A DNA stretch of 64,000 bases from Scybalousia_A sp045221575 (GTDB lineage: Bacteria; Bacteroidota; Bacteroidia; Bacteroidales; P3). The stretch spans positions 51,293 to 115,292 of the forward strand of contig JBGUWU010000015.1 of the NCBI GenBank assembly GCA_045221575.1, given 5' to 3'. This document shows positions 24,645-33,400 of the stretch, in pieces (position 1 is the stretch's first letter; each line of letters starts with the position of its first letter). The notes beneath the pieces were generated by a model. That model did not search any database, had not been told where the DNA came from, and saw nothing but the letters and a program-made list of their open reading frames with translations. A program made the position numbers and the translations under genes.

Positions 24645-26036
24645 TTATTTAGTCATTTCGTTTTCTATCTCGGCAACAGTTTTAGGTATAGGTTTACCAA
24701 GTATTCTGCAACCGTCTTTTGTTATAAGAACATCGTCTTCTATTCTTATGCCTCCGAAATCTTTGAACTTTTCTACTTCATCGTAGTTAATAAAGTCAAT
24801 ACATTTCTTTTCTGCTTTCCATTGGTCTATAAGAGCAGGAATAAAATAACAACCCGGTTCATCTGTTATGACAAAACCTTCTTGTAATTCTCTTCCTAAA
24901 CGTAAAGAAGCTAATCCAAATTGAGTAGAACGTATGTTCTTTTTATCGTAACCAACATAGTTTTCTCCGTAGTTTTCCATATCATGTACATCTAAGCCCA
25001 TCATATGTCCTAATCCGTGAGGCATAAACATACCCATTGCTCCTTGTTTAACAGCTTCTTTTATATCTCCTTTCATTAAACCTAAGGCTTTTAGACCTTC
25101 TCCTAAACGTTCTACAGCAGCAAGATGAATCTCAGAGTATTTTACATTTGGTTTGCAAAGAGTAGTAACAAGAAGTTGAGCATCTAATACTGCTTCATAC
25201 ACTGCTTTTTGTCTTGCATCAAATTTGCCACCAACGGGAACAGAACGAGTAATGTCTGAACAATATCCCATATTGTTTTCACAGCCAGCGTCAGAAACAA
25301 TCATTCTTCCTTTCTTTATTTGTAGAGAATGATCATGTCCGTGAAGTATTTCTCCATGAGTGGTAAGAATAATAGGGAAAGAAACAGGACCTCCGCCAGC
25401 TAAAGCAATACCTTCCATTGTTCCAGCTATTTCATATTCAAATGTTTCTTCGTTTTTAGCCATGTGCATCATCGTTGTGTGCATTTTGTAGGCAGTCTCT
25501 ATAGCTTTTTCAATCTCTACTATTTCTTCGTTTGTTTTTATTGAACGTTGTTTAACACAAGCTGCTATTAATTCTTTAGAAACGTATGCTTGAATATATC
25601 TATAATCTAAATGAAGTATATCTGCAATAAACTCTACATTCTCTGCTCTGTAAGGAGGAACAAAATGCACTCTTCTACCATCAAAGACAGCCTTATCCAT
25701 AAGGTTTCTAAGGTCTTTAATTGTTCCAGAGTTTTTTACTCCTATTTCACTTGCTCTTTCTTTTAGAGAAGGAATAGGGCCAGTCCAAATAATGTCTGCT
25801 ATATCTACTTCTTCACCAAATAGGTATTCTTCTCCGCTTTCTGTGTCTATGACTCCGACTAAACCTTGAATATCATAGCCAAAGAAATAACGAAAAGTAC
25901 TATCCTGTCGGAAAGTATATTGGTTTGCAGGATAATTAAAAGAAACATCTGAATTGCCAACGATAAGAATAAGTCCATTATTGACGTCTTTAGCAAGTTG
26001 TTGGCGTCTTTTTATGTAAGTATCTTTTGAAAACAT
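24645..26036 (-). CDS. pepP: Xaa-Pro aminopeptidase (aminopeptidase P, M24B)
   Basis: Removes N-terminal residues preceding proline; cytoplasmic dinuclear metal enzyme. The 463 residues have the N-terminal creatinase-like domain (about 1-175) and the pita-bread domain with metal ligands in VSDAGCENNMGYCSDITRS (two Asp), the LGHMMGLDVHD His motif, the VITDEPGCYF Glu and the IRIEDDVLI Glu. Complete and of normal length. Co-transcribed with the Plug gene. Confidence 0.94.
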   Translation of the reverse strand: MFSKDTYIKRRQQLAKDVNNGLILIVGNSDVSFNYPANQYTFRQDSTFRYFFGYDIQGLVGVIDTESGEEYLFGEEVDIADIIWTGPIPSLKERASEIGVKNSGTIKDLRNLMDKAVFDGRRVHFVPPYRAENVEFIADILHLDYRYIQAYVSKELIAACVKQRSIKTNEEIVEIEKAIETAYKMHTTMMHMAKNEETFEYEIAGTMEGIALAGGGPVSFPIILTTHGEILHGHDHSLQIKKGRMIVSDAGCENNMGYCSDITRSVPVGGKFDARQKAVYEAVLDAQLLVTTLCKPNVKYSEIHLAAVERLGEGLKALGLMKGDIKEAVKQGAMGMFMPHGLGHMMGLDVHDMENYGENYVGYDKKNIRSTQFGLASLRLGRELQEGFVITDEPGCYFIPALIDQWKAEKKCIDFINYDEVEKFKDFGGIRIEDDVLITKDGCRILGKPIPKTVAEIENEMTK

Positions 26037-26100
26037 AATTGTATATTTATTTGATTAAGTTATTATTCATATTTTATTTTGCAATATTATAAAATAATAT

Positions 26101-26131
26101 TTGAATAATGAAATATTTGTAAATAATTTTG
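26101..26131 (+). promoter_or_regulatory. promoter of the GT4 gene
   Basis: TTG (26101-26103) and TAATTTTG (26124-26131), spacing 20 bp, about 75 bp before ATG 26206. Confidence 0.55.
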
Positions 26132-26205
26132 TTTGAGTATAAAGAAAGAACGGAGATGTAATACTAATGGTACAATAAATTTTATTGTATGCCGTTTTGT
26201 ATATT

Positions 26206-27339
26206 ATGAAGAAAGTTGTAGTTGTTGCTCCTACTTATCCTTATAGAGGAGGCATAGTTTTAGAAGAGGCTTATTTATACAAAATAATTACCTCCATGGG
26301 TATGGATTATAAAGCTATATCTTATACTCTTTTATATCCAAAGATATTTTTTCCTGGTAAAACACAATATGATACTTCTAAAGTAGTTCCTTTTGAACAC
26401 AATGATAAAATAGAAAGAGTAATATCTTCAATTAATCCTTTTACATGGTGGAAAGCTTATAAAAAAATAAAACGAGAAAAACCAGACGTAGTTATTTTCC
26501 GTTGGTGGATGTTCTTTTTTGCTCCATGTATAATAACAATAGCATATCTTATTCGTAAAAATATGAAACAAACAAAGATTGCTATACTTGCAGATAATTA
26601 TATATCTCATGAAAATCATTGGTGGGAAAAATATTTTGTTAAGGCAACGTTTAAACAAGCCCATAGTTTTATTGCCGCTTCAGATTTTACAGCAAGACAA
26701 ATGCGAAATGATTTTCCAAATAAGGATATATGTACAACAACTCTTTCTATTTATGATTGCTATAACTTAAATCGTTATAATAAAACATCTGCGAAAGAGT
26801 TTTTAAACATAAACTCAAAAGAAATTATCTTGTTCTTTGGTTTGATACGTCCATATAAAGGCTTAATGAAACTTATTGATGCTTTTCCATTAATAAAACA
26901 AGAAAGGGGCGATATAAAACTTTTGATAGTAGGAGAGTGTTATGGTGATATTAATGAATATATAGATAAAATAAAATCTTTGGGTATTGAAAACGATGTT
27001 GTACTTGTTAATGAGTTTGTTGCCAATGAAGACATAGAACCTTATTTTGTTGCAAGTGATGTCGTTGTATTGCCATACGAATCAGCTACTCAAAGCGGAA
27101 TAGTTATGACAGCTTATGCCTTTAGAAAGCCTGTAGTGGTAACTAATGTAGGAGGAATAAAAGAACAAGTTCTACAAGAAAGAACAGGTTTTGTTATAGA
27201 AGATAATAGCAGAGAAAATATATTAAAAGGAGTAAATACTATTCTTGACAATATAAACACAATAGATTATTCTAAAAACATAGAAGATTTTATTGATACA
27301 TTTGGAAATCAAAAACTGAAAGAGTTCTTATTAAAATAA
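26206..27339 (+). CDS. GT4-family glycosyltransferase
   Basis: Probable sugar transferase in polysaccharide or glycolipid synthesis, 377 residues, GT-B fold. The N-terminal domain begins VVVVAPTYPYRGGIV. The C-terminal domain has FFGLIRPYKGL (nucleotide-sugar site), LLIVGECYG and the acidic EPYFVASDVVVLPYESATQSGIV motif. ATG 26206 was preferred over an in-frame TTG seven codons upstream. It begins a plus-strand stretch that ends with a polyprenyl-phosphate sugar transferase at 31259, which may form a small glycan locus. Confidence 0.85.
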   Translation: MKKVVVVAPTYPYRGGIVLEEAYLYKIITSMGMDYKAISYTLLYPKIFFPGKTQYDTSKVVPFEHNDKIERVISSINPFTWWKAYKKIKREKPDVVIFRWWMFFFAPCIITIAYLIRKNMKQTKIAILADNYISHENHWWEKYFVKATFKQAHSFIAASDFTARQMRNDFPNKDICTTTLSIYDCYNLNRYNKTSAKEFLNINSKEIILFFGLIRPYKGLMKLIDAFPLIKQERGDIKLLIVGECYGDINEYIDKIKSLGIENDVVLVNEFVANEDIEPYFVASDVVVLPYESATQSGIVMTAYAFRKPVVVTNVGGIKEQVLQERTGFVIEDNSRENILKGVNTILDNINTIDYSKNIEDFIDTFGNQKLKEFLLK

Positions 27340-27382
27340 AGATAGAGTTATTGCGTTATACAACAATATAAGCATAGAAACT

Positions 27383-28648
27383 ATGATAAAAAATAATGAT
27401 ACTATAAAACAACTAATGCAAAGTAATATAGTAAAAGCCGTAGGTTGTACTGAACCTGTAGCTGTTGCTCTATGTGTTAGTAAATGCAAAGAAATATTAA
27501 GTGAGTCCTGTAATGAGGTTCAACTTTTTTTAAGTAAAAATATTATTAAAAATGCTATGGGAGTTGGTATTCCTGGCACAAATATGATAGGTCTTCCTAT
27601 AGCGGTTAGTTTGGCTGTTGTTTGCGGAAAAAGTGAGAAACAATTAGAGGTTCTTTGTAGTGCTAAAGAGTATTTATCTGAAGCTAAACAATGGTTGCAA
27701 ACACATAATATAACCATAGAACCTAAACAAACAGAAGATAAATTATATATAGAATGTATTTGCAAAGGAGATAAATCCTCAGCAAAAGCAATAATAGTGG
27801 GTAATCATACTAATTTTATATACATAAGCAAAGACGATAAAACTATTTTTGAAAAAGAATGTGCATCTTCATCAGAAGAACAAAAAGATGAAGCAAGTAA
27901 TATTCTTTCTGCTAAAGTAGTATATGATTATGCTTTGAATGAAGATTTAAAAGAATTAGAATGGATAGCAGATACATATAAACTAAATTCAGCTTGTAGT
28001 GAAGAAGGTCTAAATAATAAATATGGCCTACAAGTTGGCAAAACTTTATTCAATGATTACGATAAAAGTATAAAGAATGAAATAATAGCACGAACTTGTG
28101 CTGCTTCTGATGCAAGAATGGACGGAGTACTACTACCAATATATAGTAATTCTGGAAGTGGTAATCAAGGAATAACTTGCACTCTTCCTGTTTATTATTA
28201 TGCAAAAAAAATAAATGCAAGTGAAGAACAACTTATACGTGCATTAATTCTTTCTCATCTTATGTCTATATACATAAAAGGAAAAATAGGAAGATTGTCT
28301 GCTATGTGTGGTCTTATTAATGCTTCAATGGGAGTGGCTTCTGCTTTAGTTTATTTACAAAAGGGTTCATTTGATCAAATATGCTATGCTATCCGTAATA
28401 TGATAAATACGATAACAGGAATAGTTTGTGATGGAGCAAAACCTTCTTGTGCTTTGAAAATATCAGCTTGTCTTTCTTCTGCTTTTGATTCTGTTAAGTT
28501 AGCAATGAATAACATAGTGGTAGATGATACAGATGGTATAGCACAAAAAGATATAGATCTTTCTATAGATGGACTATCGCAAATAGGAAGACAAGCAATG
28601 AATGAAACAGACGAAGAAATACTTTATATAATGACTCATAAAAAATAG
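27383..28648 (+). CDS. L-cysteine desulfidase / L-serine dehydratase alpha-like (UPF0597)
   Basis: An iron-sulfur lyase family (CyuA/YhaM-like) that removes sulfide from cysteine or ammonia from serine. The 421 residues contain GCTEP (Cys22), GVGIPGTNMIGLPIA, the SNSGSGNQGITCTLPV substrate loop, AMCGLINASMG and CDGAKPSCALKIS, whose Cys residues are likely 4Fe-4S ligands. Length is normal. Which of the two reactions it performs cannot be read from sequence; recent family work favours cysteine. Confidence 0.85.
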   Translation: MIKNNDTIKQLMQSNIVKAVGCTEPVAVALCVSKCKEILSESCNEVQLFLSKNIIKNAMGVGIPGTNMIGLPIAVSLAVVCGKSEKQLEVLCSAKEYLSEAKQWLQTHNITIEPKQTEDKLYIECICKGDKSSAKAIIVGNHTNFIYISKDDKTIFEKECASSSEEQKDEASNILSAKVVYDYALNEDLKELEWIADTYKLNSACSEEGLNNKYGLQVGKTLFNDYDKSIKNEIIARTCAASDARMDGVLLPIYSNSGSGNQGITCTLPVYYYAKKINASEEQLIRALILSHLMSIYIKGKIGRLSAMCGLINASMGVASALVYLQKGSFDQICYAIRNMINTITGIVCDGAKPSCALKISACLSSAFDSVKLAMNNIVVDDTDGIAQKDIDLSIDGLSQIGRQAMNETDEEILYIMTHKK

Positions 28649-28661
28649 AGAGAATGAAATT

Positions 28662-28868
28662 ATGAATTTGAAAGTTAAGTTTAATTGGCTTGAATTTATT
28701 GGTTTCTTCATTATAATGTTTTTGACGCTATTTGTAATAGATATTATAGAAACTGCAATATGTAAAACTCCTCTAAGACAAATTTATTTAGATTGTATTA
28801 CATCAATAATAACTGCAACTATGGTAACACTATTTAACTCTAATTTTAAATTTAAAAACAAGAAATGA
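28662..28868 (+). CDS. small two-helix membrane protein, unknown
   Basis: A 68-residue protein with hydrophobic segments at about 9-30 and 42-58 and a Lys-rich end. I do not recognise it. It sits 13 bp after the desulfidase-like gene and 24 bp before the next gene on the same strand, so the operon context supports it being real. Confidence 0.55.
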   Translation: MNLKVKFNWLEFIGFFIIMFLTLFVIDIIETAICKTPLRQIYLDCITSIITATMVTLFNSNFKFKNKK

Positions 28869-28892
28869 TTTAACGTAAATATAATTATAGAA

Positions 28893-29813
28893 ATGAATAA
28901 AGTATATCATATATTAGTTATTTTAATAACTCTATTGTCATTGTATTCTTGTAATGATTTTGAACAAGAACAAGAAATACCAGCCTACATAAAAATAAAT
29001 GGTTTTCGTGTGGTTGCTAATCCAAGTTTTAGTTATGAACAAAGTGATGATTTTCTTACAAATGAAATAACAGATGTTTGGGTGTATGTAGATCAAAAAT
29101 ATATCGGGGCTTATTCCTTGAACAAAGATGGATCTCCTATTTATATTCCAATACTAAAAGAAGGTAATCATACTATTGACCTACAACCTGGTGTAAAATA
29201 TAATGGTATGGCAGGAACAAGAGACTATTATCGTTTTTATACTTACTATACTCAAACCTATAATTTAGTTCCGGGAAAGACTATTGATGCTGGAACGGTA
29301 GATGTTACATATAACTCAGATGCAGAGATAGAATTTACATGTTTTTTTGAAAATGGTTTAGTTCCTTTTGAGAATGCACCACTTGTTGGAATAACAGATT
29401 TAGGAGATGATAATTTTACTTTAATTAATAATGATAGTGTTCCTTATGGTAATGCTTTAGCTTTCTACTCTTCTTCTTTACAAGACGCATATAAAATAAT
29501 AATGAAAGATAGTGTTGTATGCACAAACAAAAATGGTATTGTTTTAGAGATGGATTATCATTCAAATATTCCTTTTGAAATAGGTATATATGGTAAAACA
29601 ACTACTACTAATCAATATAAGTATATTAGTTGTATGCGACTTAACGAGAACAATTATGCAGGTTGGAAGAAGATGTATATTCTTTTAGGAAAAGTTTGGT
29701 CTCAACTAAACTATCAACCATTTAGAATATATTTTCAACCATTTAATACAAAGGATATATCCAAAGGATATGTGCATATAGATAATATAAAAGTTGTTCA
29801 TTATCCAGACTAA
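28893..29813 (+). CDS. lipoprotein of unknown function
   Basis: A 306-residue envelope lipoprotein (signal ending LYSC, lipidated Cys20). The body is predicted to be beta-rich, with many Tyr/Asn/Gly-containing strands; no catalytic motif is visible. The segment ITDVWVYVDQKYIGAYSL followed by PILKEGNHTIDLQPGVKYNG resembles the immunoglobulin-like domains of Bacteroidota surface lipoproteins. It lies 18 bp before the sugar transferase. Function unknown. Confidence 0.7.
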   Translation: MNKVYHILVILITLLSLYSCNDFEQEQEIPAYIKINGFRVVANPSFSYEQSDDFLTNEITDVWVYVDQKYIGAYSLNKDGSPIYIPILKEGNHTIDLQPGVKYNGMAGTRDYYRFYTYYTQTYNLVPGKTIDAGTVDVTYNSDAEIEFTCFFENGLVPFENAPLVGITDLGDDNFTLINNDSVPYGNALAFYSSSLQDAYKIIMKDSVVCTNKNGIVLEMDYHSNIPFEIGIYGKTTTTNQYKYISCMRLNENNYAGWKKMYILLGKVWSQLNYQPFRIYFQPFNTKDISKGYVHIDNIKVVHYPD

Positions 29814-29831
29814 AAACTATTGAAGACTATA

Positions 29832-31259
29832 ATGAAAAATAAAAAAATACAGGTGACTAAATATGTCGTTGCTGATTTTCTTGCAGCAATGATAGCGTGG
29901 ATAATATTTTTTATATTTCGTAAAGTTAGTATAGAAAACGATTTGTTTTATGATATTAATAAAGTTTTTAGCGATGGAAACTTTATTAAAGGTATTCTAT
30001 TTATTCCTATTTTTTGGTTGATACTTTATTTTGTACAAGGATTTTATCAAAAGATATATCAACGTTCTCGTCTAAAGGATTTAGCACAAACTTTAGTTAT
30101 AAGTATTTTGGGAGTCGTGATAATCTTCTTTGTGTTTTTATTAGATGATCACATATATACTTATAAGAACTATTATTTGTCTTTTGCTATTCTTTTAGCA
30201 TTGCATTTTGTTTTGACATATATTCCTCGTTTTATCATAACAACGATAACTGTACATAAGGTTCATAATGGTAAATTGACTTATCCTACACTCTTAGTTG
30301 TTTCTGATGAAAAGAAAGCTGTAAAAATATGTAATGAAATAAATTCTCAAGAGATTTCTTCAGGAGTTGAGTTTATAGGTTATGTAAGTGTAGATGGAAA
30401 AGAAAAGAATAAACTTAACAAAATGAATATTAACTATATCGGTTCCGAAGAAGATATAAGCAAGATAATAGAACAAAAACATATAGAAAAAGTTATTATT
30501 GTATTAAAAAAAGAAGACGAAACAAAAATATACGATATAATATTTTCTATTCAACAAGCAGAAGTAGAAATATTTATGCCATCTGATAGAAAAGACCTTT
30601 TAACAGGAAATATCAAACTGAAAGCAATCTTTTCCGTTCCTCTTGTACGTATAGCACAAGAGCAGATGGAACAATGGGAGTTTGTTCTTAAAAGGTTATT
30701 TGATATTATAGTTGCTTTAATTGCTATGATTATACTTATACCTGTGTATATTATAGTGGCTACCATAGTAAAAACAACTTCAAAAGGACCTATTTTCTAT
30801 AAACAAGAACGTATAGGTAAAAACGGCAAACCTTTTTATATGTATAAGTTCCGTTCAATGTATGCTGATGCAGAAAAAACAGGACCTATGCTCTCTTCTG
30901 GCGATGAAGACCCAAGAATTACTCCTTTTGGACGTTTTATGAGAAAAGTTCGTTTAGATGAAACACCTCAATTTGCTCATGTTTTAAAAGGAGAAATGAG
31001 CATGGTTGGACCAAGACCAGAAAGACAGTTTTTTATTGATCAAATAGTAAAACAAGCACCAGAATATAAATTATTACACAAAATTAAGCCAGGAATGACT
31101 TCTTGGGGTCAGGTTAAGTTTGGCTATGCAGAAACTGTTGATGAAATGGTTGAACGTCTTAAATATGATTTGATTTATTTAGAAAATATGTCAATGATAA
31201 CTGACATAAAGATTCTATTATATACTTTTATTATTATCTTGCAAGGAAGAGGAAAATAA
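29832..31259 (+). CDS. polyprenyl-phosphate glycosyl-1-phosphate transferase (WcaJ-like)
   Basis: Loads the first sugar-1-phosphate onto undecaprenyl phosphate for exopolysaccharide or O-antigen-type glycans. The 475 residues have four or five N-terminal transmembrane segments, a Rossmann-like CoA_binding_3 region (about 140-260), a membrane hairpin (about 285-305) and the catalytic Bac_transf domain with KRLFDIIVA, YKQERIGKNGKPFYMYKFRSM, RLDETPQFAHVLKGEMSMVGPRPE and PGMTSWGQV. ATG 29832 was preferred to an upstream TTG. Its 3' end overlaps the convergent ABC ATPase gene by 42 bp. Confidence 0.92.
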   Translation: MKNKKIQVTKYVVADFLAAMIAWIIFFIFRKVSIENDLFYDINKVFSDGNFIKGILFIPIFWLILYFVQGFYQKIYQRSRLKDLAQTLVISILGVVIIFFVFLLDDHIYTYKNYYLSFAILLALHFVLTYIPRFIITTITVHKVHNGKLTYPTLLVVSDEKKAVKICNEINSQEISSGVEFIGYVSVDGKEKNKLNKMNINYIGSEEDISKIIEQKHIEKVIIVLKKEDETKIYDIIFSIQQAEVEIFMPSDRKDLLTGNIKLKAIFSVPLVRIAQEQMEQWEFVLKRLFDIIVALIAMIILIPVYIIVATIVKTTSKGPIFYKQERIGKNGKPFYMYKFRSMYADAEKTGPMLSSGDEDPRITPFGRFMRKVRLDETPQFAHVLKGEMSMVGPRPERQFFIDQIVKQAPEYKLLHKIKPGMTSWGQVKFGYAETVDEMVERLKYDLIYLENMSMITDIKILLYTFIIILQGRGK

Positions 31260-32021
31260 AACAAAGTTTTTCTTAGATTCTTCTTCTTTGATTATTTGTG
31301 CATCTACATCAAACAAAGACAAGATATTTTCTTTTGTTAATATTTCATTAGCTGAGCCAAACATTACGTTTTGTCCATCTTCTATAGCAAGAATATTTTT
31401 TGCATACTGTAAGCAAAGATTTAAATCATGAAGAATAATAAATATTGTTTTACCAAGTCTTTGATTTATATCTTGCAACAAATCCATGATTTCAAACTGA
31501 TGTTTTATATCTAAGTTGGAAACAGGCTCGTCTAAAAGCATTAAATCCGCATTTTGACACAAAGCTCTTGCAATCAAAACTCTTTGTTGCTCTCCACCAG
31601 AAAGTAGATGAAAACTTTTTTCTTTAAGATGTAAAGTATTCGTATCTCTTAAAGCTTGTTCTGTTAAAGAAAAATCTTCCTCTTTATCTTTTTGCCATAG
31701 TTTTTGATAAGCCATTCTTCCCATAAGAACAATGTCCCAAACTTTGAAATCTAAATCGTTATAAGAATTTTGAAAAACAATAGACATCTGTTTTGCAATC
31801 TCTTCTCTATTAAGTCTTGCAATGTTATTATTGTTTACAAATACATTTCCACTGTTCGGAGTAATTAGTTTAGCAAGTGTTTTTAAAAGAGTTGTTTTTC
31901 CGCTTCCATTTTTACCAATAACACAAAGAAAATCTCCTTTTTCTACCTGGAAACTAATGTCTTGTAATATTTTTTTATCTTTTGTTTCTACGCTTATATG
32001 TTCAGCTCTTAGTATTTGCAT
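31218..32021 (-). CDS. ABC transporter ATPase, FecE/BtuD type
   Basis: Energises import of iron chelates, heme or cobalamin with the permease next door. The 267 residues hold Walker A GKNGSGKTTLL (about 36-47), the Q-loop VFQNSYND, signature LLSGGEQQRV, Walker B LMLLDEP and the H-loop IILHDL. The last ~14 codons overlap the sugar transferase gene on the other strand. It begins 3 bp after the permease stop. No binding protein is adjacent; one of suitable type is at 50972. Confidence 0.9.
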   Translation of the reverse strand: MQILRAEHISVETKDKKILQDISFQVEKGDFLCVIGKNGSGKTTLLKTLAKLITPNSGNVFVNNNNIARLNREEIAKQMSIVFQNSYNDLDFKVWDIVLMGRMAYQKLWQKDKEEDFSLTEQALRDTNTLHLKEKSFHLLSGGEQQRVLIARALCQNADLMLLDEPVSNLDIKHQFEIMDLLQDINQRLGKTIFIILHDLNLCLQYAKNILAIEDGQNVMFGSANEILTKENILSLFDVDAQIIKEEESKKNFVLFSSSLQDNNKSI

Positions 32022-32024
32022 GGT

Positions 32025-32984
32025 TTAGAAATGAAGTTTTTGTTTTGCATTATACAATAAATAAATAAAGAATGGAGCTCCAACAATAGAAGTAATTGTT
32101 CCAATAGGAAGTTCATTAGGAGAAGCAAGAGTACGTGCAAAAATATCTGCTAATAACATAAATATTATTCCTCCAAAAACAGAGTAGGGAAGTATTTTTC
32201 TATTATCTCCTCCAACTAATAATCTAACAATATGAGGGACAACCAAGCCGACAAATCCTATAACTCCGCAATAACTTACTACTGCAGAAGTCATCAATGT
32301 TGAAATAATAAGAATACTCTTTTTTACTTTTTCTACATTTATACCTATGCTCTGTGCAGACATATCTCCCAATAATAAAGCGTTCATTCTCTTAGCCAAT
32401 AATCTCAAAATAACGTATCCAAAAATGGTAAAGAATGCTACAATAATAACATCTGAATATTTTATTCCCGATAAAGACCCCATAGTCCAAAAATATATTT
32501 TATGCATATCTTCTCTGTCAATAAACATTATAATAGATATTATTGCCGAAAAAAGAAAATTGAAACTTATACCTGCAAGTATTAATGTTGTTGTATGCAT
32601 TCGGTTGCCTACACGAGAAAGTTTCATAATAAGTGCTACTGTTAATAATGCGAAAACAAAAGCAACCAATGGAACACCTATTATTAAGGTATCTATACCT
32701 AAAACAATAGCAAAAGAAGCACCCAAAGAAGCACCTGAACTTACTCCAAGTATATAAGGGTCTGATAAAGGATTTTTAAAAACTGCTTGATAAGATGCGC
32801 CACATACAGCCAAAGTTGCACCTGCTACTATACACATCAAAACTCTTGGTAGTCGTATATTATATAATATGTATTTGTCCGCAGAAGTTAAACTACTAAT
32901 ATCAACACTTCCAAACACACACGCAATAAAGCACAAAATAAGTATAATCCCTGTTAAAATTAAGTAGGAAAAAGTTTTTTTCAC
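32025..32984 (-). CDS. FecCD-family ABC transporter permease
   Basis: Inner-membrane channel of an iron-chelate/cobalamin-type importer, 319 residues with about ten hydrophobic segments. LPRVLMCIVAGATLAVCGASYQ, NPLSDPYILGVSSGASLGA and GFVGLVVPHIVRLLVG are the FecCD/BtuC hallmarks. First gene of a two-gene unit with the ATPase. No cobalamin riboswitch elements were seen in the 416 bp upstream. Substrate is undecided; the presence of QueG makes cobalamin attractive. Confidence 0.9.
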   Translation of the reverse strand: MKKTFSYLILTGIILILCFIACVFGSVDISSLTSADKYILYNIRLPRVLMCIVAGATLAVCGASYQAVFKNPLSDPYILGVSSGASLGASFAIVLGIDTLIIGVPLVAFVFALLTVALIMKLSRVGNRMHTTTLILAGISFNFLFSAIISIIMFIDREDMHKIYFWTMGSLSGIKYSDVIIVAFFTIFGYVILRLLAKRMNALLLGDMSAQSIGINVEKVKKSILIISTLMTSAVVSYCGVIGFVGLVVPHIVRLLVGGDNRKILPYSVFGGIIFMLLADIFARTLASPNELPIGTITSIVGAPFFIYLLYNAKQKLHF

Positions 32985-33060
32985 GTTTAGATTTTGTTTG
33001 TTATTTTTTGCAAAAGTACTATTTTTTTTTAAACTACGTTTTCTTAAAGGTAAAAGACTA

Positions 33061-33150
33061 AATTATACAGCCTTTCTTCGTCTAATTTTGGCCAAACGCC
33101 GCTTCTTTCATGCCAAACTTGGTTTTTGTAGTAAAAAAATAGTTTTTTTT
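33061..33150 (+). repeat. dispersed intergenic repeat, copy 1
   Basis: The core 33074-33108 is identical at 30 of 35 positions to the reverse complement of 39341-39375. Similarity continues on both sides with small gaps to about 90 bp. Inside it, GCCAAACTTG (33112-33121) faces a nearly complementary CAAGTTCGGC further right, so this copy can also form a long hairpin. Confidence 0.65.
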
Positions 33151-33250
33151 GACATTAGAATCAAGTTCGGCGAAAATTGTTTCAAGTATATTTTTTTTGA
33201 TAAATTTATAAGTCTTATAAAAAATCTGAAAAATTATTTTCTTCTACAAA

Positions 33251-33286
33251 CTATTGATATTTACAATAGAAAAAGTGTTATTAACA
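33251..33286 (+). promoter_or_regulatory. two palindromes upstream of nrdD, possible operators
   Basis: CTATTG-N7-CAATAG (33251-33269) and TGTTA-T-TAACA (33276-33286) lie 54-96 bp before the nrdD -7 element. They could bind an anaerobic or nucleotide-pool regulator; they do not match the usual NrdR box well. Confidence 0.3.
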
Positions 33287-33339
33287 TTTTTTGTTGAAAA
33301 CTCTGTAAAATAATCTGTCCTTAGTTGATTTCTTTTATC

Positions 33340-33347
33340 TACTTTTG
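33340..33347 (+). promoter_or_regulatory. -7 element of nrdDG
   Basis: TACTTTTG, 53 bp before the ATG at 33401; no good -33 box. Confidence 0.45.
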
Positions 33348-33400
33348 TATGCTGAAAAGTAACCGATAATAAAAACCATAAAAATTTTTAAATATAGAAG

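Larger units (their letters stand above)
32985..33400. other. 416-bp intergenic stretch between the permease and nrdD
   Basis: Contains a minus-strand -7 TACTTTTG (33011-33018) for the permease, the first copy of a dispersed repeat (33061-33150), an inverted repeat CTATTG/CAATAG (33251-33256 and 33264-33269), a palindrome TGTTATTAACA (33276-33286) and a plus-strand -7 TACTTTTG (33340-33347) for nrdD. A 99-codon frame here (32998-33297) is Phe/Lys/Leu-rich and looks random. Confidence 0.6.

Noticed and set aside
32998..33297. 99-codon open frame in the permease-nrdD gap
   Set aside because: Composition is Phe/Lys/Leu/Ile as expected from random A+T-rich DNA, it starts on a promoter element, crosses the dispersed repeat, and shows no motif.
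32985..33400. Cobalamin riboswitch upstream of the ABC permease
   Set aside because: No B12-box-like GCCACTG or other conserved core is visible on the minus strand.
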